Assembly (NCBI GenBank): GCA_030159075.1 | Contig: BROG01000799.1 | Span: forward strand, 243,110-307,109 | Reading direction: 5' to 3' | From: Atrina japonica | Taxonomy: Eukaryota > Mollusca > Bivalvia > Pterioida > Pinnidae | DNA length: 64,000 bases | In this document: one piece after another, positions 1 through 9,391 of the stretch | Position numbering within the stretch: the first letter of the stretch is position 1 | Layout of the letters: every line of letters begins with the position of its first letter | Made by a program: the position numbers and the translations under genes | Notes under the pieces: generated by a model | Told to the model about the DNA's origin: nothing | Database searches by the model: none | Seen by the model: only the letters and a program-made list of their open reading frames with translations

Positions 1-300
1 CGATTTTTTTGTTCACGCCGAAGGTGAGGACGTCGCCCGACGTCACCCGCAACGGTGGATTCAACGGGACGATCTCGCCGGTCTTGGTCTGAAAGGTCCT
101 GTTTTCCACGTCGTTCACGACGAGCGTCACGTCCAGTTCTCCCAAAAATCCCAGACGGATGACGTAACCGTCGAACAAGATCGTCGTATCCAGCTGCGGC
201 CTGATCTTGATTTTTTCCGTTTTTAGTCACGTCGAATTGGAACGTGTTCATGATGCGACGGCTTTTGGCCAACCGCGGTGATCTCCTCTTTGGCCATCAT
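1..300 (-). pseudogene. Unknown beta-rich protein of the virus-like element (partial, frameshifted)
   Basis: Read from a tandem ATG at 300/297 on the minus strand and running off the left edge. The first codons give a short opening frame. Beyond the T/A-rich run near 212-226 a different frame stays open to position 1, so at least one indel separates start from body. The body is rich in alternating hydrophobic residues and Asn/Asp turns, as in small beta-sandwich capsid or fibre proteins, but I do not recognise the family. Its ATG overlaps the stop of the upstream small gene (ATGATG contains the TGA), so the two were probably expressed together. Confidence 0.45.
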
Positions 301-387
301 TGATGTTTTTTCAAGAGTCTCTCATTCAGATCCTCCGCCAGTTCTTTCCCTTTCCAAGTCTTCGTAATAGAATCCCGATCTAGACAT
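297..387 (-). pseudogene. Small acidic/basic ORF upstream of the partial gene
   Basis: A gene of about 29 codons starting at ATG 387 (MSRSGFYYEDLE...) and ending at the TGA at 297-299, which overlaps the next gene's ATG. As written, the opening frame stops prematurely. A one-base indel within the GA-rich stretch near 345-355 separates it from the frame that reaches the overlapping stop. Function unknown. The very short intergenic distance on both sides and the stop/start overlap support it as a real member of the minus-strand gene chain 1-1070. Confidence 0.35.
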
Positions 388-393
388 TTTTAT

Positions 394-1070
394 TTATAGA
401 TTTTTCTTAAATTCCAAGAGAATGTGAACGGGATGGCCGTGATTGTCGATGGGATTACCCTCCTCGTCTTTTAGACGTATCGTTAATTCCGAGATTCGAT
501 CGCGTCTCAACGTTAAAGAACATGGGATGGTTCGACGTCTTTTTCGTACAATCTCGAAAAAATTTCACGTTGAGACAAGGCAGGGACATGACGATGTCCC
601 TTCACCCGTACCGTCTCTGATGCCCTCCTCCAACTCGTCGAGATGTGAAACGTTGAGAGGAGTTCCACCGGTTGCAGGTTGATGCTCTGGCTCGAGGAGA
701 TGGTCCCGCCGAGAGCCACATTCGCGCGAATGCCGAACGAATATTACCGATTTCCGACGGAAGCTCCACCGCCGTACTGCTCGAACCGTCGATTCTCAAT
801 CTCGTGGTGGTCTTGTCCAGGAATATCTTGTCGAAGTATTTCGCGAGAATTCGTCGTAGGTCGGTGAAGGTGTACGACCCGGCGTGCACGCTTTGGACTT
901 TAAGTCTGTCTCCCTCTTTGATGTAGCGTATCTCCACGTCTTTCTTAACGTTGTACAGTCCGTTGTAAAAACGGATGGACTTGACGCCACGCACCACCCA
1001 CCGTTCGCGTGTCCGATGTAGCGAGAGAGTTTTACGGGTTTTCGATGTCCGTCACGAGATAAGACACCAT
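394..1070 (-). pseudogene. Candidate minor structural protein of the virus-like element (frameshifted)
   Basis: A minus-strand gene from ATG 1070 to TAA at 394-396, about 225 codons. The longest uninterrupted stretch is 602-997, which carries a beta-rich sequence (FYNGLYNVKKDVEIRYIKEG region). The frame changes near 1020-1030, near 715-725 and again between 500 and 620. The C-terminus (about 400-490) contains a clear ISELTIRLKDEEG-type strand-turn segment. Such short beta-rich proteins beside a capsid gene are usually penton, fibre or minor capsid parts; this is inference. It is divergent from the plus-strand gene starting at 1111, with a 40-bp AT-rich gap between them. Confidence 0.45.
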
Positions 1071-1110
1071 GCTGTTTTTAATATTAATAAATCTTAACTA
1101 AAAAAGAAGA
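1071..1110. promoter_or_regulatory. AT-rich divergent intergenic gap
   Basis: Forty bases between the divergent starts at 1070 (minus) and 1111 (plus). It is almost pure A/T and contains the palindrome TTAATATTAA. By position this is the only place for promoters of both genes. No further motif is identifiable. Confidence 0.35.
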
Positions 1111-1921
1111 ATGTGAACGTCTACGAGTATAGAGAGAATCTAGATCTGTCGTCGTTCGACGTCTACGTCAACGCGACCAAAAAAAGTTTCGCGCGTCGTT
1201 CGAGAACATCCTTCGTCAAGTACGACAACCCGGACGTCTTCGAGACGGCACGTCGAAGTACTACGCCCATGCTGAAAGCGGTGGTACCGGCATCCCATCG
1301 AGGGATTCTGGCAGAACCAGCTGAATTTCGCTGTGTGGTGCGCGAACCGACCGGAGGGGTTCACGCTTCCGGGTCTGGCCAGACTGGACGCGTCCAATCC
1401 GGGTCTTCGCCTGGGCGATCCTGGCTCGCAGGGGGAGACGAGGGCCTCGATCGTGGACGCCGGTGCCACGTCGCTGGACGCCCAGAAACAGTTCCTGGTC
1501 AACGTCGAGGGACGCCATCAACCGACCGCTCGACCTGCCCGCCGACATCTCGCGCTACGAAGACTGTCTGAAGTACGCCAATTCCAAGCTCGACTACGTT
1601 CGTCCATCCGGGGCTCTACATGCTGCCCAGCAACATGGAGCTGAACATCGGCAAGAACATCGCCCGACTACAAATAACGAGATCTTGATCGCCCCCGACA
1701 CCACGACGCCCGGAACGAACGTCGACCCTCAACGCGGAAAAACGTTCGCGCGGGATAAACCACCTCCTCCCGTAGAGATCACACCACCGTCGCCTCCCAT
1801 AGAGATCACACCGCCGCCGTCAGCGCTACAGGACAAGCCGTCAGACGATCACGAGGATCAGAAGGCCGCCGTCTTGGCTCTAGCGTTACTTTCTTTTCTT
1901 GTCTTCGTCGAGTTTCGTTAA
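1111..1921 (+). pseudogene. Conserved-looking virion protein candidate with Pro-rich linker and C-terminal hydrophobic tail
   Basis: A plus-strand gene whose coding sense can be followed through four frames: 1113 to about 1290, about 1333-1510, about 1510-1600, a short stretch near 1600-1700, then 1680-1921. The ATG at 1111 is immediately followed by TGA, so the annotated start is uncertain; the frame opens at GTG 1113. The N-terminal half is a soluble domain. The C-terminal quarter is proline-rich (repeated PPxPxxEITPP), ends in a charged stretch, and finishes with a 15-residue hydrophobic segment just before TAA at 1919-1921, suggesting membrane anchoring or a signal for virion assembly. 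The last 36 bases overlap the convergent gene ending at 1886. Family not recognised. Confidence 0.45.
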
Positions 1922-3361
1922 CAACCAGCCGACGACGACCATGCCCAGCACCCACAGATGTTCTCCCAACCACATCGCCGTCTTGCCGAGCGTCGACAGG
2001 ATCCAGGACACGATGGCGCCTAATATACCCGGCAACGCCTCGCCGAACTTGTTTGCCGGCTAGTCTCGCGAGCAATTTACCGATCGCGTCCAGCTGTTTC
2101 TTGATCCATTCCTTCGCTCCTCCCTCCTTGTTGGGAGGTGGTGATGGAGTGGGTGGTGGTGGGCTCGTCCCCGGAAGGAGCAATTCGTCCAAGAAACCTA
2201 TCGTCATGCCGATCGCCGTTAGGACGCTGAAGATGGTGATGCCCTGTTCCTTGAACAGATCGATGATTCTCTCTCTCAAGGGGAGATTATCGCCGACTAA
2301 CTTCTTGATCGGCTCTGCTACATCAGCCAGTCGCCTTCGCAAGTCACCCCTTGAGATCAGCGATACTGTCTATAGTCCCATCGAGTTCACCGCGCGCTTT
2401 ATTTATCTCCTTATCGAGCCATTGTTTTTCATCCGGATTGTTTTTCTTTGAGTCTTTCTTCCCATCCAGATATTAAATGTTCGCATTCCACTCTCTTGGC
2501 TTCTTGAACTTTTAATGCACCGCGAATGGTTTGTAGGGCCTTATCCAACCCTAACAGTTCTCTCATGGGTAGTGATCCTTGTTCCCCCACTGCAGCTGCG
2601 AAATTGTGTATACTCCCCGATACGTTTGATAACCTATCGTCTAATTGTTTGGGAGTCGTCTCGTCGGTCAATGACCTTTCTGCGTCGTTGACGGTATCTT
2701 CTACTTCTTGCACCTCTTGTTGGAATAAACGCAGAGATCTGACAAAGTCTGCACCTGATGTTAAACCTAATTCTTTTACTCTAGCTTTCAACGTGCTTGC
2801 TTTTACAAAGTTATCTGGATTACGTTTATCGTTTAATAAAATCTGTTTTCCTTCCCACTTGGCATATAATTTATTACGATTATCGGATGAAAATTCCATT
2901 TCATCATTAGGCACAGCTTTAAGTGCCTTTCTCCAACTATCGAATACTAAAATAGTTCTAAGACGTTCTCTTTGATTTCCTTCAGTCTCGATGGAGGGGC
3001 TTGGCATAACCAACTGACCCTCTGAAATATTCCACGGACCTTTTATAGTACCCCCAATGGTGGGTTTTGGCGACATACCGGTATAATCCCACTGCTCTTC
3101 TATAGAAGGATTGATGAAAGACGTCTGCGCAGTATTTTGAGGGTCATTGACCTTATTCGAAGGATTAACTTGCATTTCAATGTCTTCATTGGGTGGAGCA
3201 CCCTGTCCTTGATTATCCTCATTCGGAGGATTATCATACGGTTCAGGACTGTGGAATACGTCTTGATCACCATCACCCTCATTCGGAGAATTATCTTGCA
3301 CTTCAACGTCGTTGTCATCAGGGTCAAAACCCTGATTATCGTATGTAATATCTCTGCTCAT
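1886..3361 (-). pseudogene. Acidic, coiled-coil membrane-associated protein (unknown family)
   Basis: Starts at ATG 3361 and stays open to 2429 (310 codons). It then continues in other frames across breaks near 2430-2450, 2340-2350 and 2055-2065 to a TAA at 1886-1888, about 490 codons in all. Order of parts: an acidic Asn/Asp/Pro-rich N-terminus with repeated PNED motifs (residues 1-85); a mixed domain; a helical, probably coiled-coil segment (about 200-310); a hydrophobic helix (ITIFSVLTAIGMTIGFL, near 2200); a Pro/Gly linker near 2140-2165; and a C-terminal membrane helix followed by a basic tail. The layout suggests an internal or membrane-facing virion protein. It is divergent from the capsid-like gene across a perfect palindrome. 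Confidence 0.5.
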
Positions 3362-3401
3362 TTTAAAACGCTTTAAATTTTTTATTACGTAATAAAAAAA
3401 G
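3362..3401. promoter_or_regulatory. Divergent promoter region with a perfect 22-bp palindrome
   Basis: The 40-bp gap between the minus gene starting at 3361 and the plus gene starting at 3402 contains a perfect palindrome at 3378-3399 centred on ACGT (ATTACGTAAT core flanked by runs of T and A). Both genes begin within about 20 bases of it, so it is a plausible symmetric promoter element or regulator site. Function is inferred from position and symmetry only. Confidence 0.45.
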
Positions 3402-4717
3402 ATGATGAATTACGGACACATTCTCAATCCCGATAGGAAATTGCGCACTGCCTTCGGCGTGAAGGGCATACGCCAAACGGTGACCATTTCCGGCAATCCT
3501 TCGAGCATCGAAGAAAACCAAACGTTGACGGTTCGTTTTCCCAATTTGAGCGACAACGACGTCATCGTCCCCAGAAGCACGAGACTATGCTTCGACATGG
3601 AAGTCACCGTGGAGGGTGGCAATCTCACCAAAGCGGGTGTTTATAATAATCTGGGACGCAACATCGTCAAGAAAAAATCGAGGTGAAGATCTCGGGAAAA
3701 CACCGTTCAGACCATATAGACGATGCGGATAAATTCTTCGTCTATAAACGATCTTTGGAAAGTGGAAACGAGGTAACATGGGCCTATCAGGGGATACAGA
3801 CTAACGATCTAAATATAATAAGAGCAAAACCCGCCAACTATTAAAATTACCCCGCGACGCTAACGAAGAACTAATGAAATTGTTGCGACGTTTCGGGAAT
3901 CGTTTTTGCATTCCCTTGGATTTCGAAATCTTGGAGACGAGTGAACCCTTTTATCAAGCGGGGTTACAAGATCGATTGGAATACATGCTGACGTTTAACG
4001 ACGCCAAACACGTCGTCTTGACGGACCCCGACGACGCCAAATAAAAACGATAAGTTATAAGGCGACCAACATCGCGTTGGAGTTCGAGAAAATCACCGAC
4101 GAGCATCTCGCTCGCAGCATCAGACAGAGGTACGCGGGAAAACACGGCCTATTACTTCAACCAAATATTGCGATATCGCAAAAAACGACGATGAGTAAAT
4201 CGGTACGGCCGGGGGGCATCCTCAATTATCAGATCGACACCCCCGCGAAGTCTCTCTCGGGCATTCTGTTTTCTCTTCAAAGACATTTCTATCAACGATC
4301 CGGAAAAATTTTATAATCCGAGAATCACCAACGTGGGAACAACCATCGAGGGACAACCGAGCCAACTGTTCTCGGCCGGCATGAGACCACATCACCAATT
4401 TGACGAGATTAAAAAGTTTTTCCCCCTGAATCGCGAAACCGTCACGGAAACGATCGTCAAGGAACTCGACCTGAGCAACGTGACTCTAGGAAAATATCTC
4501 AAAGATCATTACGCACTCTGGTTGGACTTGCGGACGACACCCGAAAACCACCTCCACGGCACGGGTCGCAAGCTACAAAAACATCAGCGAGGGCGTTTCC
4601 GTCCAAATCGAGAAAACACCCGAAACCGACACCGATCCTGTAGACGTTTACATCTTCGTCATCAAGGACGGACAGATCAACATGTCGGATGGTCGTTTCG
4701 CGAGTGTTATCTCTTAA
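3402..4717 (+). pseudogene. Probable major capsid protein of the Polinton-like element (multiply frameshifted)
   Basis: A plus-strand gene from ATG 3402 to TAA at 4715-4717, about 435 codons. Coding sense moves between frames near 3680, 3835, 4040, 4140-4200, 4270-4300 and 4550. Its length, its position immediately before the packaging ATPase and the beta-strand-rich text interspersed with Asn/Pro turns fit a double-jelly-roll major capsid protein of Polinton-like viruses. The stretch 4077-4316 and the segment 4333-4550 (THxxFDEIKKFFPLN-like) are the most characteristic. This is family resemblance judged by eye, without a profile search. With six or more frame changes it cannot produce a full capsid protein as written. 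An alternative is another large structural protein of the same element. Confidence 0.55.
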
Positions 4718-4745
4718 GAAAAATTAAAATCCTATAAGAAAAAAA

Positions 4746-5379
4746 ATGTTCACGCAAAAACCTCACGCCGCCATGATCGTAGGCGCCTCCGGATCCGGGA
4801 AGACGGAATTCGTCCTCGATCTCCTGGAAAACCGAATTACAAAGACGTCTTCGAGCACATCGTGATCCTGTGCCCCACGATCAAACACAACAAGGCCTAT
4901 AAATCGAGAAAGTGGATAGGCGAAGATTTAAAACATCCCAAAGACAAACGAGTCGTCATCTTCAACCCTGTCTGTCAAGAAACGGGGGAAGAGCAATTAC
5001 AGGAGTTGTTGCGTCACTTTTACAACATTTACGAGGGAACGTCCACGTTGTACATCATCGATGACTGTTCGGCCACGAAGCAGATCAAGAACGAAGGGCG
5101 GACGCCCTGTCATGTTGGCATTTTCGGGGAGACACGCCGACCAGTCCGTGTGGATCTTGACGCAACGCTACAACAGCGCGTCTAAGGGATTTTAGATCGC
5201 GCAAATCAAGTGGATTGCCCTCTTCTTCATCAAAGACGAGTTCAGCTTTCAACGAATGTATGAAGGAAAACAACGCCATTCCAAAAGAGGAGAGGGAACG
5301 TCTCATGCGCGAGCTTTTGCAGCGCGAAATACTCCAAGCTGATCTTGCGGACGGAACGTCCGATGGATTACAAGTTTAA
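4746..5379 (+). pseudogene. Packaging ATPase of the FtsK/HerA-like (A32-type) family, frameshifted
   Basis: Starts at ATG 4746, 28 bases after the capsid-like stop. The Walker A motif GASGSGKTEF is at residues 13-22, and a Walker B-like TLYIIDDCSA is encoded near 5044-5073. Both are expected in the DNA-packaging ATPases that pump the genome into capsids of Polintons, virophages and NCLDVs. The frame changes near 4830, 5095 and 5195, so the Walker A and Walker B parts are no longer in one frame. The C-terminal part is rich in Glu/Arg helices; the exact stop depends on frame, with TAA at 5377-5379. The coupling of capsid and ATPase genes in this order is the strongest evidence for the nature of the whole block. 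Confidence 0.75.
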
Positions 5380-5385
5380 TAGAAT

Positions 5386-5413
5386 AATTTATATTTTGTG
5401 TAAAATATAAATT
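5386..5413. terminator. Perfect 12-bp-stem hairpin between convergent genes
   Basis: An A/T-only stem of 12 bp with a GTGT loop lies in the 55-bp gap between the ATPase (plus, ends 5379) and the tryptophan-rich gene (minus, ends 5435). Its position between convergent stops suggests bidirectional transcript ending; function is inferred. Confidence 0.45.
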
Positions 5414-5434
5414 AACGGAAAGGAAAATACATCA

Positions 5435-6443
5435 TCACTGCTCCTCGTCATCGGTCACCTCATAATCCCACGGCTCCTCGTCATCGGTCACCTCATAATC
5501 CCACAGCTCTTCATCATAAACACAACCCGCAACCCATAATACAGACGGATCCCACGGGTCCCACGGGTCCTCAAAGGCGTTGTAATGATGCCAAGCATAT
5601 TTATTATACCAATTTACATTAGGGTCCCACGGCTCGTCGGGTCCTTCGGCGTTAAAAAACACCCAGCCGGTTTTAAAATACCAGTTAATAGTAGGATCCC
5701 AGGGTTCATGCTCTGTAGAGCAATTGTAAAAGTCAATCCACGAATGCTTATTATGCCAATTAACTTTAGGATCCCAAGACTCGGGATTGTGAGATGATTT
5801 ATTATATTTAACCCACTCATTAAAATTTTCATTGAAACAAGAAGGGTCTTTTTGTGGATTAACAAATAATAATCTTCGGCGACGCCAACCGATGTCGGGA
5901 TTCCAAACTTCGTCCTTATTTAACTCGAGATTATAATGATACCAATCGCGTTTATTATGCCAATCGCGTGTATAAACGCACTCCCCCGTGTTATTCCACG
6001 TCTCGTCAAGGCTATCCCACGGCTCTCCTAACCCTGTATCCCGGTTATAACATTGCCATTGATAATTATTATACCAATGTCGTTTACTATCCCATAAATT
6101 ATTCGCTCGATAATAGCATAAACCAATAAAAATTTGTTTCGCCAATCGACATCTTCTTGCCATTCGTCTTCTCCTCCGTAAGCACGAAAATAACGACCAA
6201 TACGCATGATGATTAGGCGCTTTTTTCCTCGCATATATACGGGGAAAAGCTCTTGAATGAATGGATAAGAAATACCTCTCTCCTGTTCGATAATATCTAT
6301 AAGTGATCTATAGTATAATATCCTGAGCTCGGTGGGGTATTAGGACATTTTGTTTATCATCTATAACACGAACACAAAGACTCTGTAACTCGACGCCATC
6401 TCGTTTTTTTCTATAACCCGAGTTTTCTTAGCGGATTTTTCAT
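5435..6443 (-). pseudogene. Tryptophan-rich repeat protein of unknown family
   Basis: The longest open stretch is 5435-6163 (242 codons). It is made of about eight copies of a roughly 25-residue repeat with consensus EPWDPxVNWYNKxxWxxYN, the best copies lying between 5540 and 5780. Two 11-residue acidic copies of WDYEVTDDEE (a 33-bp direct DNA repeat at 5440-5505) close the C-terminus. The copy near 5850-5890 is degenerate. Upstream the sense continues in another frame (6130-6300, ATGs at 6234 and 6207) and then a third back to ATG 6443, giving about 335 codons with at least two frame changes. The non-repeat N-terminus is about 100 residues. Trp and Tyr spacing is regular (W-x5-W-x6-W), as in a solenoid or ligand-binding repeat, but it is not the WD40 pattern and I recognise no family. 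The start at 6443 is less certain than 6234. Confidence 0.6.
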
Positions 6444-6473
6444 AATTTATATTACGCGATGTAATATAAATTA
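6443..6473. terminator. Perfect 13-bp-stem hairpin at a gene border
   Basis: An inverted repeat with 13-bp arms and a GCGAT loop spans the stop of the zinc-ribbon gene (6471-6473) and the most upstream ATG of the tryptophan-rich gene (6443). Its arms are closely similar to those of the hairpin at 5386-5413 (both contain AATTTATATT). It may end one transcript, start the next, or be a processing site. Function is inferred. Confidence 0.4.
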
Positions 6474-6616
6474 CTTTTTATATTTTAGATAATAGTAATG
6501 CGCGCGTTGTTTCCGGTTATCACACGCCGGACATAACGTATGGGGGCAAGAATTCGGGATATCCAACATTTACAACCTTCGCATAATTTCAAGGGTTTAA
6601 AGTCGCGGTTCTTCAT
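6471..6616 (-). pseudogene. Small zinc-ribbon protein (one frameshift)
   Basis: Starts at ATG 6616 and ends at TAA 6471-6473, about 47 codons. The first frame carries CEGCxC. After an indel near 6550 the second frame carries CPHTLCPAC and then a basic, tyrosine-rich tail. Two paired-cysteine knuckles about a dozen residues apart make a zinc ribbon or small treble-clef likely. Such proteins in DNA viruses are often transcription factors or nucleic-acid-binding proteins; that role is inference. The ATG overlaps the TGA of the upstream ORF (ATGA). Confidence 0.5.
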
Positions 6617-6768
6617 CTTTCTGTGATGGAAATAACAGAAAATGGAATTCGCGAGAGTTGGATGAGAACACGGATTAAGGGCGGACGTCTGCTAGAGACG
6701 GGCATCTGACACGATGTTATATTTTCAACACCCAACCCAACGCTGCTAACATTTTCGTCGAGAGACAT
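6613..6768 (-). CDS. Small ORF of unknown function, overlapping the zinc-ribbon start
   Basis: An intact 51-codon frame from ATG 6768 to TGA 6613-6615. It begins MSLDENVSSVGLGVEN and ends in a Ser/Ile/Arg-rich tail. No motif is recognised. Support comes from its exact fit between neighbours: the stop overlaps the next gene's ATG, and the preceding gene ends 33 bases upstream. It could be chance, since it is short. Confidence 0.35.
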   Translation of the reverse strand: MSLDENVSSVGLGVENITSCQMPVSSRRPPLIRVLIQLSRIPFSVISITER

Positions 6769-6801
6769 TTTTTATAAAGACATATGTTTATTTATTAGAA
6801 A

Positions 6802-7268
6802 TCAATCTTCAGCGTCGGAGTCCTCTATGTCAGACAAACTCTTTCTTCAAAAGGTCTTTCCTCGATCATTTCATTGATCATGACGGGTCCGGCAAACATA
6901 CCGACGGATTGGTTTTGGGATCCTACGAAAACGTATTCGAATGTTAATACGGTGTTGACCTTGCAATATCGCCCGACGTAATCCATAGGTTTTAGGACTT
7001 CTTTACCCATCCTGAATTTAGTGGCGATCTTTCTCTCTCTCACTCTCCGTAGTTTGGGATAAATAGTAAATCTGCATCTTCTCCTTTTAGTTATATGGAA
7101 GTCATCGAGCGCCTTCCGTTTCTTAAAAGCTTTTTGGTGTTTGACGACTTCCCTCCCCGACGAACTTCTCTAATTGTTCTAATAGCCCCTTAAGATCCTC
7201 GTTTTCATCCTCGTCTAATTTTAACGGCAATGTGTAAGCCGGCTTATATTTCGCATTTATAAAAAAAA
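6802..7268 (-). pseudogene. Unknown protein at the right border of the virus-like element (frameshifted, start missing)
   Basis: The longest open stretch is 6825-7043, beta-rich (FEYVFVGSQNQSVGMFAG). Upstream the sense continues through a second frame (about 7040-7130, very basic, KKRKAL/KRRRCR) and a third (about 7130-7268, acidic and helical). Downstream a shift near 6835 leads to an acidic C-terminus and TGA at 6802-6804. The third frame has no good ATG before a stop at about 7280, and base composition becomes host-like there, so the 5' end of the gene appears to have been cut by the element border. The basic centre and acidic ends could fit a core or DNA-binding protein; no family is recognised. 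Confidence 0.4.
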
Positions 7269-7357
7269 GTCCCAATACACGTTAGCACCATTGACACAAA
7301 TGACAACGTTTATTGTTTAAAAATAGTTACTGATACTGATAGTAAACGATGTGTATC

Positions 7358-7535
7358 TATATGCTGGACACATCCTAAAGATTTATACTTTGTTATCCGA
7401 GACTTTTTATATTTCTTTGATATCGCTCTAACGGTTGGTGTGTCCGATCGGCAGATTATACCTCCATAACACCTTTTACTACGTTTGATTTTCCAGACGT
7501 TCGTGTTCAATATTCACCATATTTGTATACTGCAT
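7358..7535 (+). mobile_element. Two decayed Penelope-like family A 3' tails in tandem
   Basis: 7358-7412 matches the very end of the family A tail (ctggacat...atttatacttt.gttatc). 7436-7535 matches the section just before it (gtgtgaccggtcgac to tccagaggtccgtg). Both are in plus orientation but in the order end-then-body, so they are two separate copies head to tail. They sit right against the border of the virus-like block. Confidence 0.6.
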
Positions 7536-8339
7536 ATCTTATCGGTAAACACCGTGTAATTCTTTTTATTGCAGATTTGTTCTTAGCATATTCCTTTCAA
7601 AGGCATTCTAGAAATAACGACAAATGATTTCGATAATATAAAATGTAAAATCAATAGACGTTTAGTGCTATGCAATTACAAATCATCAAAAACTGTAGAT
7701 ATGCCTTGCATCACTTTATAAAGTGATAATCAAGTTCCAAATATAGAATTCGTAAAAAAAGGAAATATCAATGATGTATTACATTTCTTTAACATTAATC
7801 ACATAGTCAATAACACGAAATGAATGTAGTTGCCTCCTACTAATTTTTTAAAATTGTTATTGGGTATGTATTTTTCAGATAAAGTGAAATCGATTTCCTT
7901 GTTTAGATAATATGTGATATTATCAGAATAGGACAAGACATACATCAACAGATATGAAATTGCACACACTAATACAAATTGAATGTTTGGTTATATTAGA
8001 TACGGTTTAGAATAATCAGTTTTAATATCTACTGTTATCAAAAATCTTGTTTTCATTTTATCTGAGAGGACCGTTAATTGTAAGATTGATTGTGTTCTTA
8101 CTATTTCAATTGATATTGATAGACCATAAAAATTAGGTCAGCCTGTTCTGATATTAGATATTTTTATATTTACGAAATATGTCAACAAATTAACAAAACC
8201 GATGAGCGCGATGCTACAACAAACAGTATAAAACGCAGAATTAATTTTTTCTGTCTTGATTTGTTGATAAAATTGAAATTTGAAAAAATGTTGATAATCT
8301 GAGAAAAACTAGTCAAAATTAAACTTAGAATTGCTTCTA
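7536..8339. other. No recognised feature
   Basis: AT-rich DNA with only short chance frames. I see nothing identifiable. Confidence 0.6.
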
Positions 8340-8560
8340 ATGATAATAAGTAAAATTGAAGTCAATTACAATACGACAAACTAGATATATGTTTACAAAT
8401 GGTCTCGACATGAAGAACTATAGCGAATCTTCAACTCGTTTGGAGCAAGTGCCCGGAATTTATCAGCATTTCCTGCAAGCATAACACATCCGTCCCAAAT
8501 GATCCATGGAAGCCTTTCAGATTTGGTAAGATTATCAAGCCCGGTGAAATGGTAGATATA
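8340..8560 (-). mobile_element. Penelope-like family B 3' tail fragment
   Basis: Diverged but alignable by eye to the other B tails at 26395 and 34250: shared blocks aaatggtctcgacatgaaga, cgaatc, gtgcccgga, cacatccgtcccaaatg and ccatggaa occur in order. Confidence 0.6.
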
Positions 8561-9391
8561 ACAACGGTCTCAAATTAGGATGGAATGTATTTGTAGTTGT
8601 TTCTACCCGGTAAGCTTTGGTGCATTCTAAAATACATTATTCCTGAAGCTCAGTCACAGAAACAAACAAATTTTCCGAATTCTCAATGCTAAACTTGGCA
8701 AAATGACACGTGAAATGAAGAAGGAGTCGGATAAACGGAATCAAACTAGCATTTTTTTATCCAATCAAATTCTATTTCATAACTATTGATATGCAAATGA
8801 TAATATTATCATTATTTTTATTTGATCTAATATTCTCATTATACTTGACTTGCTTTTAACAATGTTATAATTCATAAGAATATCATTATTGTGGTTTTCT
8901 GTTGTACAGATTATTCCATGATTATGAAGGTAAAAGCTTTGACATTATTTACAACGGCTTTTATACTTGTAAGTAATTGAATTCTGCCACGTTTATTTTC
9001 GATTATCTTTATCTTATACCGACATTACAAGCAAGCATTTATCATTGAAGATTAATTGGCTTGAAAGGTTTATATCAATGTGAGCAAAACATACAACACA
9101 ACGATAAGATACAGCATGCAAAATAACCTATAAAAATGTGGTACTCCACTAACGAGCGATGATAAATAGCAAAATAGGAAAAGTCAACACAAGAACATAC
9201 TTACTTAAATGTCATACACCACTAAAAATTCCTCGGCTAAATGATGCCAACGTTCATAATCATCATCAGTCCTGCTCCTCGTAATCGTCATTATTGACAT
9301 CATCACAATAATCATCGTCGTCCTTGTCATAATAATCATCGTAAACGTCATTTGATTTAATGAAGCAGACCACATTATTTCATACACATAT
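8561..9391. other. No gene; TCA/ATC low-complexity patch at 9205-9387
   Basis: Unique AT-rich DNA. 9250-9350 is a degenerate run of cat/atc trinucleotides that creates a spurious minus-strand frame. Nothing else is recognised. Confidence 0.5.

Larger units (their letters stand above)
1..7270. mobile_element. Integrated Polinton-like virus / Maverick-type element (right-hand part)
   Basis: A gene-dense block that is visibly GC-richer than the following DNA. Eleven genes lie on both strands with little or no spacing, several overlapping. A packaging-type P-loop ATPase follows a long capsid-like gene, the core pair of Polinton-like viruses. No integrase, protease or DNA polymerase lies in this part; they would be outside the window or lost. 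The right border is near 7268, where the last reading frame ends at a run of eight A and the base composition drops to host level. I see no terminal inverted repeat there, so the end may be truncated. Almost every gene is frameshifted. An adintovirus-like or other small dsDNA virus relative is the alternative. The virus-like reading is fairly firm; the exact lineage is inference. Confidence 0.65.

Noticed and set aside
443..926. Plus-strand and alternate minus frames at 443-682, 672-926, 679-867, 796-990
   Set aside because: They are shadows of the frameshifted minus-strand gene 394-1070; their codon text is low-quality and lacks conserved-looking segments.
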